Shown here: piece by piece, positions 1 to 5,460 of the stretch
How the letters are laid out: every line of letters begins with the position of its first letter
Numbering within the stretch: position 1 is the first letter of the stretch
Assembly (NCBI GenBank): GCA_905235755.1
Contig: CAJONA010000165.1
Span: forward strand, 1 to 6,337
Origin: an uncultured Clostridia bacterium
Lineage (GTDB): Bacteria; Bacillota; Clostridia; Oscillospirales; CAG-272
Direction: 5' to 3'
DNA: 6,337 bases
Notes under the pieces: generated by a model
The model's input: the letters and a program-made list of their open reading frames with translations, nothing else
The model's database searches: none
Told to the model about the DNA's origin: nothing
Position numbers and translations under genes: made by a program

Positions 1-552
1 GACAAGATATTCGCCGATTTTGCCGACGGCAGACCGACGGGCGTACTCGATTACGGCGATTTTTATCTTATCGTATCGGAAAACATAACGGGAATAGGCG
101 AGCAGCTGCCGTATGTCAGCTCGATACAGTACAATACGGAAACGGTCTACGCCGCGTATGACAAGGCAGGAACGCTGCTGTGGAAATCAAAATGGCCCAA
201 TGTGTTCTCTTACGGCACATATTCCTTCAAAAACAGCGATAAGCTCGGTGAGCTGTCGTACTACTGGCTGGACTACTTTACGATAACGCTGAACGAAGAC
301 GGTACGTTCACATATTACGAAACGATGTTATCGAGCCGTTTCGGGATCGGCAAATATACATATGAGGACGGCGTTGTAACGCTCGACGAAACGCTCCCGA
401 CCACGAGCGGCACCGTGAATAAAACATTCAAATTCCGTTACCGTTATCAAGCGCTTGAATTTTTAGCGGAGGAGTCGGACGACTTTATGTATATTTCTCT
501 GCCCGACGGCGCGATTTTCACATATACGTCCTCCGATAACGTCGAAAAATAG
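1..552 (+). CDS. Hypothetical protein, C-terminal part (5' end outside window)
   Basis: The frame is open from base 1 to a TAG at 550-552, giving 183 codons. An internal GTG at 202 could be read as a start, but the frame continues upstream to the window edge and no Shine-Dalgarno sequence precedes it, so this is the tail of a longer gene. I do not recognise the family. The last 120 residues alternate aromatic, hydrophobic and polar residues (for example LNEDGTFTYYET, GKYTYEDGVVTLDE, FKFRYRYQALEFL). This pattern fits a small antiparallel beta-sheet or lipocalin-like domain of the type seen in Clostridia surface lipoproteins, but that is a guess from pattern only. No membrane segment is visible in this part, and any signal peptide would lie outside the window. 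The gene is followed at once by two terminators, so it is not co-transcribed with the next gene. Confidence 0.8.
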   Translation, partial: DKIFADFADGRPTGVLDYGDFYLIVSENITGIGEQLPYVSSIQYNTETVYAAYDKAGTLLWKSKWPNVFSYGTYSFKNSDKLGELSYYWLDYFTITLNEDGTFTYYETMLSSRFGIGKYTYEDGVVTLDETLPTTSGTVNKTFKFRYRYQALEFLAEESDDFMYISLPDGAIFTYTSSDNVEK

Positions 553-560
553 CAGCAGCA

Positions 561-590
561 AAAAGCCCGCGTGCGCGGGCTTTTCGGTTT
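561..590 (+). terminator. Intrinsic terminator of the first gene
   Basis: A perfect 10-bp stem pairs AAAAGCCCGC (561-570) with GCGGGCTTTT (575-584) around a GTGC loop, beginning 8 nt after the stop codon at 550-552. The T tract is short and largely inside the stem. The left A run means the hairpin could also act weakly on the opposite strand. Confidence 0.8.
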
Positions 591-599
591 GTCGAAAAT

Positions 600-632
600 A
601 CGCATCGAGCTTCGGCTGCGGTGCGTTTTTTT
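600..632 (+). terminator. Second, tandem intrinsic terminator with UUCG tetraloop
   Basis: Bases 600-610 pair with 615-626, closing a C-UUCG-G tetraloop at 611-614, one of the most stable RNA loops. The stem has about 10 bp with one bulged G at 618. A run of seven T (626-632) follows directly. It lies 15 nt after the first hairpin and seems to be a back-up stop that insulates the promoter downstream. Confidence 0.8.
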
Positions 633-693
633 GAAATGGCAGAAAAAGCGTTCACAGCGCCGATATTATGATCATTTTATACCTATTTCGGCA

Positions 694-722
694 TTGAAAT
701 CATTCCGTAAAAATGTTATAAT
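694..722 (+). promoter_or_regulatory. Sigma-A promoter of the DUF5107/beta-helix operon
   Basis: The -35 box TTGAAA (694-699) and the -10 box TATAAT (717-722) are separated by exactly 17 bp. A TGn extension (714-716) precedes the -10 box. This is near consensus and predicts strong housekeeping-sigma transcription starting around 729-731, which leaves a short leader of about 25 nt before the ATG at 754. The leader is too short for a riboswitch or attenuator, so any control would act on DNA. The palindrome ATGATCAT (668-675) upstream, or the imperfect repeat overlapping the -10 box, are possible operator sites. Confidence 0.85.
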
Positions 723-739
723 CATCTCATAAAATTTTT

Positions 740-746
740 GGAGGAG
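740..746 (+). promoter_or_regulatory. Ribosome binding site for the DUF5107/TPR gene
   Basis: GGAGGAG ends 7 nt before the ATG at 754. It is a strong, well-spaced Shine-Dalgarno sequence that fixes this start codon. Confidence 0.85.
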
Positions 747-753
747 AAAAATT

Positions 754-1596
754 ATGTCAAAAGTCGAAGTCAGAACAGAAAAGGTCGTCATACCGACATA
801 CGAAACAGAGCCGTATGACAAAAATCCGTTGTTTACAGAGAAAAGAGTGTATCAGGGTTCGTCGGGACGCGTTTATCCTCACCCCGGCTACGGTGTATCA
901 GATACAAAAACAGACAAGGAATACGAGGCAATATTCATCGAAAACGAATATATCCTCGTCATGCTCCTGCCGGAACTCGGCGGACGCGTACAGCGCCTTT
1001 ACGACAAAACGAACGGCTATGACGCGATATATTACAACGAAGTGATAAAACCCGCGCTCGTCGGGCTTGCGGGACCGTGGATATCGGGAGGTATCGAGTT
1101 CAACTGGCCGCAGCATCACCGCCCGTCGACATTCGATCCGCTCGACTATACGATCGAAGAAAACGACGACGGCAGCGTCACAGTGTGGATAGGCGAGATC
1201 GATAAAATGTTCCATCTTAAAGGTATGGCGGGATTTACCGTATATCCCGATAAAGCGTATCTTGAAATAAAAGGACAGGTATATAATCCCACCGACAGAC
1301 CGCAAACGTTTTTGTGGTGGGCAAACCCCGCGGTCGCGGTAAATGATGACACGCAATCGATTTTTCCGCCCGATGTTTTCGCGGTGATGGATCACGGGAA
1401 ACGCGCCGTATCGGAATTTCCGATAGCGAAAGGCGTATACTACAAATATGATTATGCGCCCGGAACGGATATTTCCCGTTACAAAAACATTCCCGTGCCG
1501 ACGTCGTTTATGGCGTATCACAGCGACTTTGATTTTATCGGCAATTACGACGAGGGAAAACACGCCGTCGTTTATGGCGTATCACAGCGACTTTGA
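754..1596 (+). CDS. DUF5107 N-terminal fragment as encoded in this sequence
   Basis: This is the frame actually translated from the operon's start codon: 280 residues, of which the first 271 are native and the last nine (VVYGVSQRL) come from reading the second repeat copy out of frame. The product would hold roughly two thirds of the DUF5107 domain, including the LPELGGRV and GGIEFNWPQHH motifs. It lacks the conserved WTWGNG/GRAWDRN block and every TPR, so it is unlikely to fold or work normally. Confidence 0.7.
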   Translation: MSKVEVRTEKVVIPTYETEPYDKNPLFTEKRVYQGSSGRVYPHPGYGVSDTKTDKEYEAIFIENEYILVMLLPELGGRVQRLYDKTNGYDAIYYNEVIKPALVGLAGPWISGGIEFNWPQHHRPSTFDPLDYTIEENDDGSVTVWIGEIDKMFHLKGMAGFTVYPDKAYLEIKGQVYNPTDRPQTFLWWANPAVAVNDDTQSIFPPDVFAVMDHGKRAVSEFPIAKGVYYKYDYAPGTDISRYKNIPVPTSFMAYHSDFDFIGNYDEGKHAVVYGVSQRL

Positions 1597-1631
1597 TTTT
1601 ATCGGCAATTACGACGAGGGAAAACACGCCG
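1502..1631 (+). repeat. Perfect 64-bp tandem direct duplication
   Basis: The 66-base stretches 1502-1567 and 1566-1631 are identical and overlap by the dinucleotide CG, so the period is 64 bp. Both encode the same peptide (SFMAYHSDFDFIGNYDEG and following KHA) in frames one base apart. The period is not a multiple of three, so the second copy causes the frameshift. The lack of any difference between copies suggests a very recent event or an assembly error. Confidence 0.95.
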
Positions 1632-4057
1632 GGCTCCTTCACATAGCGGATCATCATATCTCGCCCGGAAAAAAGCAATGGACATGGGGCAACGGCGATT
1701 TCGGCCGCGCGTGGGACAGAAATCTCACCGACGAAAACGGGCCGTATATCGAAATAATGACGGGCGTTTTCACCGACAATCAGCCCGATTTTACTTTCGT
1801 CAAGCCGTATGAAGAAAAGACGTTCACGCAGTATTTTATGCCGTATAAAGAGGTCGGCACTGTCTCGAACGCGTCGGAAAAAGCGGTCATAAATATGACT
1901 GTCAAAGACGGCCGCGCGAGCGTTACGGTGTATGCTTCCGTAAAGATAGAGGACGCGTCTCTCGTTTTTTCAAAAAACAAAAGGATCGTCTGCATTGAAA
2001 ACTTCGATCTCGATACGGCGGCGGTTTTCAAAAAAGAGATCGACGTTGACAGCGACGACGTCGAATGTATGCTTACAGTCGACGGGGAGCACCTCGTTTG
2101 CAAAAAAGCGGAGCCGCACGGCGATATTCCCTCCCCTGCCGAAGCAATACCCGATCCCGAAAAGATAGAGACGACCGAAAAGCTTTTCCTTGCGGCGACG
2201 CATATCGAGCAATACCGCCACGCGACGTTTTCGCCGGAGCCGTATTATCTCGAAGGGCTGGCACGCGATCCGTCCGACATAAGACTGAACAACGGCTACG
2301 GAAAATATCTTTATAACAAGGGACTTTTCGAGAAAAGCATAAAATATTTCGAGGCGGCGATAAAGTCGTCGACGTGGAAAAATCCCAACCCCTACGACTG
2401 CGAGCCGTACTATAATCTCGGACTTGCGCTTGAAAAAGTCGGTAAATATGTTGAAGCGTTCGACGCTTTCTACAAAGCAACGTGGGACGCGAATATGCAA
2501 GGCAAAGCGTTTTATCGCCTTGCGTGTGCGAGAGCGCGTGAGGAATATTTCGACGATGCGCTTGATTTTGTCGAAAAATCGCTCATTTTCGGCGCGCATA
2601 ATATGAAAGCGCGGTTGCTCAAAACGGCTGTATTGCGCCACACAAACAGACGCGACGAAGCTGTCGGATTTGCGCTTGAAACGGTAAAGATCGACCCGCT
2701 CGACCTCGGCGCACGGTATGAGCTCGCGCTCCTTTCGGGCGACAAACAAGACTTTGAAAAGATAATGCGCGGTGACGCTCATAACTACATCGAGCTTGCT
2801 TTATGCTATATGGAAATGGGGGGTTGGTATCTCGAAACTGTGTTTTTGGAAGACGCCGCCAACGTGCTTGCACTTGCGCCGGACGGCGATCCGATGGTGA
2901 ATTATTACAGATATTTCCTTTCCGGCGACAAAAACGACCTCGATAAAGCCGAAAAAGCAAGCCCCGATTACTGCTTCCCGAACAGGCTCGAGGATATCGC
3001 CGTACTGGAAGAAGCCGTCGACGCGGGCGGATCGTTTGCCGCGTATTATCTCGGATGCCTTTATTACGACAAAGGTCTTTGGAAAAAGGCGGTCGCTTTG
3101 TGGGAAAGCAGCGCCGATAAAATATCCGTTCCCACAGTTTACAGAAATCTGTCCATTGCGTATTTCAACAAGCTGCACGACGAAAAAAAGGCCGTCGCGG
3201 CAATGGAGAAAGCGTTTGATATGGACAAGAGCGACTCGCGGGTATTTTACGAACTCGACGTTCTGTATAAGCTGACGAACGTTTCCGTCAAAAAAAGACT
3301 TGAAAACATGAACGCGCACGCAGAGCTGCTTCAAAAGCGCGACGATCTTTACACGGAATATATAACTCTGCTCAACTTTTCGGGAGAATATGATTCGTCA
3401 CTCGAAAAAATAAAATGCCGTAGATTTCACCCGTTCGAGGGCGGCGAAGGCAAGATCGCCGCACAGTACAAGGCGGCGCTTGTCGGGATCGCAAAAAGGA
3501 GCGGCAGCGATGACGCCGTAAGCCTTTTGAGGCAGGCGCTCACATATCCCGAAAACATCGGCGAGGGAAAGCTCATCGGAACGCTTGACAATGATATTCA
3601 TTATATGCTCGGGTGCCTTGAAACCGACGCAAAAAAAAGAAAAGATGAGTTTGAGCTCGCTGCCAAAGGAGATTTTGAGCTCAGCTCAGCCATGTATTAC
3701 AACGACCGCCCGCCCGAGATGATGTACTACGCCACAAAAGCGATCGCAAAGCTCGGAGATACGGCGGAGGCGAACCGAAGATTTGACTTATTCATTGAAT
3801 ATGCAGACAAACATATGAACGACAAAGTGAAGATCGACTACTTTGCCGTGTCGCTTCCCGATCTCTCGGTATTCGACGTCGATCTCGATAAAAACAACAA
3901 TGTCCATTGTCTTTACATAAAAGCGCTCGGATATCTCGGACTCGGCGATATTCAAAAAGCAAAGGAATGCGCCGCAGACGGACTGAAAATGCAGTGCAGT
4001 CACGCGGGACTTAAAGATATTGCGGAGCTTGACAAAAACACTCGGTTTGAAATATAA
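1568..4057 (+). CDS. DUF5107 C-terminal part plus TPR region, second fragment
   Basis: This frame carries the rest of the protein after the duplication. In-frame ATGs exist at 1448, 1454 and 1574, but none has a Shine-Dalgarno sequence. Residues encoded before about 1567 in this frame are out-of-frame reading of native codons, so the homologous part starts in the second repeat copy. Early motifs are an HIADHH segment, WTWGNG and GPYIEIMTG. TPR-like segments include YGKYLYNKGLFEKSIKYFEA, YNLGLALEKVGKYVEAFDAF and YLGCLYYDKGLWKKAVALWE, each with the small/aromatic spacing of TPR helix pairs. Separate expression would need internal initiation or translational coupling, for which I see no signal. 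The fragment is best read as the stranded 3' part of one gene. Confidence 0.7.
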   Translation, partial: SFMAYHSDFDFIGNYDEGKHAGLLHIADHHISPGKKQWTWGNGDFGRAWDRNLTDENGPYIEIMTGVFTDNQPDFTFVKPYEEKTFTQYFMPYKEVGTVSNASEKAVINMTVKDGRASVTVYASVKIEDASLVFSKNKRIVCIENFDLDTAAVFKKEIDVDSDDVECMLTVDGEHLVCKKAEPHGDIPSPAEAIPDPEKIETTEKLFLAATHIEQYRHATFSPEPYYLEGLARDPSDIRLNNGYGKYLYNKGLFEKSIKYFEAAIKSSTWKNPNPYDCEPYYNLGLALEKVGKYVEAFDAFYKATWDANMQGKAFYRLACARAREEYFDDALDFVEKSLIFGAHNMKARLLKTAVLRHTNRRDEAVGFALETVKIDPLDLGARYELALLSGDKQDFEKIMRGDAHNYIELALCYMEMGGWYLETVFLEDAANVLALAPDGDPMVNYYRYFLSGDKNDLDKAEKASPDYCFPNRLEDIAVLEEAVDAGGSFAAYYLGCLYYDKGLWKKAVALWESSADKISVPTVYRNLSIAYFNKLHDEKKAVAAMEKAFDMDKSDSRVFYELDVLYKLTNVSVKKRLENMNAHAELLQKRDDLYTEYITLLNFSGEYDSSLEKIKCRRFHPFEGGEGKIAAQYKAALVGIAKRSGSDDAVSLLRQALTYPENIGEGKLIGTLDNDIHYMLGCLETDAKKRKDEFELAAKGDFELSSAMYYNDRPPEMMYYATKAIAKLGDTAEANRRFDLFIEYADKHMNDKVKIDYFAVSLPDLSVFDVDLDKNNNVHCLYIKALGYLGLGDIQKAKECAADGLKMQCSHAGLKDIAELDKNTRFEI

Positions 4058-4066
4058 AGCAAATAC

Positions 4067-4072
4067 GGAGGT
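4067..4072 (+). promoter_or_regulatory. Ribosome binding site deciding the beta-helix gene start
   Basis: GGAGGT lies 4 nt before the ATG at 4077 (5 nt counted from the last G). It selects 4077 over an in-frame alternative start at 4020, which would overlap the preceding gene's 3' end and has no such site. The first residues are then MSKIIYSSEHGF. Confidence 0.85.
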
Positions 4073-4076
4073 CATT

Positions 4077-4784
4077 ATGTCTAAAATAATTTATTCTTCG
4101 GAACACGGCTTCTCCCCGTCAAGCAGCGGCGGCAAAAACAGAGAAACGCTTCAAAAAATGCTCGATGCGGGCGGTCATATCGTCATCGATGAAGCCGGAA
4201 TATACGACGTCGCGGGCACGCTCACTATCGGCAGCGACACGACGCTCGAATTTTCCGCCGGAACATACGTCAGGCGCGTCCCGACCGGAGAGGGCGACGG
4301 TCCTCTTATACTCAACAAGGGCGCGTTTTCGCGCACATACGATCACGACATAGCTATACGCGGTATGCGTCTTATTTGCAATGATGTGGACATAACGAAG
4401 CAGAACATCGTCGGGATGAACTGCCACGTCGGATTTTTCTATGCAAAGCACACTGTGATCGAGGATTTCCAGTGCTATGACCTCGGCTCACACGGATTTT
4501 GTATACAGGTGTGTACGTTTGAGGATTCGAGAATAGAAAACGTTCACATTGAAGGAATGAAGGACGCCGTCCACTACGGGCCGGGAAGAAGATTTATCCT
4601 TCGTAACGGCGTGTTCCGCACATTCGACGATCCGATAGCGCTCAACATGCCGTGTCAAATCCTCAAATGGGGTGGATCGAGGACGGGCTCATCGAATATT
4701 GCTTCGATCTCGATCAGCCGTCGACGACGGGCTTTTTCTGCCGACTTCTCGGCGGAGCGTGGCTCGATTGGAGCGAGGGGATGA
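4077..4784 (+). CDS. Beta-helix protein, N-terminal fragment as encoded
   Basis: Reading from the true start gives 235 residues, ending at a stop at 4782-4784. The first 190 or so are native. The tail after about 4647 (MPCQILKWGG and then a Ser/Arg-rich run) changes composition abruptly and is out-of-frame sequence. It would include the N-terminal cap and first coils of the helix but none of the later half. Confidence 0.7.
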   Translation: MSKIIYSSEHGFSPSSSGGKNRETLQKMLDAGGHIVIDEAGIYDVAGTLTIGSDTTLEFSAGTYVRRVPTGEGDGPLILNKGAFSRTYDHDIAIRGMRLICNDVDITKQNIVGMNCHVGFFYAKHTVIEDFQCYDLGSHGFCIQVCTFEDSRIENVHIEGMKDAVHYGPGRRFILRNGVFRTFDDPIALNMPCQILKWGGSRTGSSNIASISISRRRRAFSADFSAERGSIGARG

Positions 4785-5386
4785 TAATAAGAAATTCCGA
4801 TACGGTAGTGTCAAACGGACGTATGTACCGCGCAAAAATGCCCGCCGACGGCAAGGAATATATATCAAAAACACGCCCCGCCCATACATCGGGCGAGGCG
4901 GTGCTTGACGGTATTACCTGGGTGATGACGCAGGACGACAATATCATATACAACTGCGGATGCAGGAACATTCATTTCAAGGACATTTATCTTGAAAAAA
5001 ACCGTCCCACCGCGTTTGCGTTCCATTTCGACAACGATATATACTCTCACAGCTATTATCCTTACGCCGACGCGCCGGTGCAGACGAACATCACATTCGA
5101 AAACGTACACACAATGGCAAACATCCCGTATTTTATCCGCTCGACAACGCCCGTCGGCGATATCAAAGTGATAAATTCCACACTCGCCGATACAAGCGTC
5201 CGCATGGCGCACAGGGGCGTTGAAGGAATCGTATATCCGCCGACGCGCATAATTTTGTCAGGCTGCTCGATACGCGGGAAATGCAATGTTTCCGCCGTCG
5301 AGGGCAGAAAGATATATCTCGTCGCTTACGCAAACGATGTCGGTGACGGCGCGGAGCTTACGACGTCAGGAGATGTTGAATTATGA
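4652..5386 (+). CDS. Beta-helix protein, C-terminal fragment in the shifted frame
   Basis: This frame encodes about 244 residues beginning SNPQMGWIEDGLIEYCFDL, followed by FFCRLLGGAWLDW, the inserted module, a FAFHFDNDIYSHSYYP stretch and further beta-helix strands up to VEL. The nominal GTG start at 4652 has no Shine-Dalgarno sequence, so independent translation is unlikely. The segment is the 3' part of the gene starting at 4077. Confidence 0.7.
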   Translation: MSNPQMGWIEDGLIEYCFDLDQPSTTGFFCRLLGGAWLDWSEGMIIRNSDTVVSNGRMYRAKMPADGKEYISKTRPAHTSGEAVLDGITWVMTQDDNIIYNCGCRNIHFKDIYLEKNRPTAFAFHFDNDIYSHSYYPYADAPVQTNITFENVHTMANIPYFIRSTTPVGDIKVINSTLADTSVRMAHRGVEGIVYPPTRIILSGCSIRGKCNVSAVEGRKIYLVAYANDVGDGAELTTSGDVEL

Positions 5387-5410
5387 TCCCGCGGGAACAT
5401 CGCGGTATAT

Positions 5411-5449
5411 AAAAACAGAGCCGATTTTGAGATATCGGCTCTGTTTTTT
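5411..5449. terminator. Bidirectional intrinsic terminator between convergent genes
   Basis: CAGAGCCGAT (5416-5425) pairs perfectly with ATCGGCTCTG (5434-5443) around an 8-nt loop. The stem can extend through five A (5411-5415) with five T (5444-5448). The T run 5444-5449 serves the plus-strand operon, and the A run, read as U on the other strand, serves the ABC transporter gene ending at 5461. Confidence 0.9.
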
Positions 5450-5460
5450 GTCTCCTTCAA

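Larger units (their letters stand above)
754..4057 (+). pseudogene. DUF5107 domain / tetratricopeptide-repeat protein, frameshifted by a 64-bp tandem duplication
   Basis: The gene begins at an ATG with a strong RBS and ends at TAA 4055-4057. A perfect 64-bp tandem duplication (1502-1631) shifts the frame, so translation from 754 stops at TGA 1594-1596. Removing one copy restores one frame of 1080 codons (1079 residues), given here as restored numbering. Residues 1 to about 400 match DUF5107: LPELGGRVQRLYDK near 72-85, GGIEFNWPQHHRP at 112-124, a Trp-rich stretch near 187-195, and WTWGNG at 288-293 followed by GRAWDRNLTDE. The domain resembles galactose-mutarotase-like sugar-binding beta-sandwiches; I infer this from pattern only. 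From about 470, TPR-type helical pairs follow (about 470-690, 735-830 and 1010-1079). There is no signal peptide, so the protein is probably cytoplasmic. The substrate is unknown. The clean 800-codon remainder argues that the lesion is recent or artefactual. Confidence 0.85.
4077..5386 (+). pseudogene. Right-handed beta-helix (pectate-lyase/GH28-like) protein, frameshifted
   Basis: Two overlapping frames encode successive parts of one protein. The first runs from ATG 4077 and the second ends at TGA 5384-5386. Joining them needs one base missing (or 1+3n bases) between about 4645 and 4672, giving about 436 residues. The N-terminus (LQKMLDAGGHIVIDEAGIY, then LTIGSDTTLEF) is the classic opening of pectate-lyase-3/GH28-type beta-helices. 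Short strands with turn residues repeat to the end. After FDDPIALN (residue 190) the second frame continues SNPQMGWIEDG, which matches my memory of this protein group. Residues about 236-287 look like an inserted carbohydrate-binding-like module. There is no signal peptide, so a cytoplasmic location is inferred. It lies 19 nt after the DUF5107/TPR gene and is very likely co-transcribed with it. Catalytic residues cannot be assigned; lyase, hydrolase or epimerase activity is possible. Confidence 0.8.

Noticed and set aside
202..552. A separate 116-residue gene starting at GTG 202
   Set aside because: The same frame is open back to base 1 with protein-like composition, and no Shine-Dalgarno sequence precedes 202, so this is the end of a longer gene.
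1448..1567. ATG 1448 as a genuine start for the TPR fragment
   Set aside because: No ribosome binding site is present, and the first 40 or so residues are an out-of-frame reading of codons that are native in the other frame.
1502..1631. Mobile-element target duplication or attachment site
   Set aside because: The copies are directly adjacent with nothing between them, and no transposase, integrase or terminal inverted repeat is present. A simple tandem duplication explains it.
1594..1640. Programmed ribosomal frameshift between the two DUF5107 frames
   Set aside because: The frame change is fully explained by the 64-bp duplication. Frameshifting would leave about 21 duplicated residues in the domain, and no slippery site is seen.
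1970..2782. Long minus-strand open frame (about 270 codons), with a similar one at 898-1563
   Set aside because: Both lie antisense to well-supported DUF5107/TPR coding sequence, have Arg/Val/Phe-rich translations with no domain, and lack ribosome binding sites. They are shadows of the plus-strand codon pattern.
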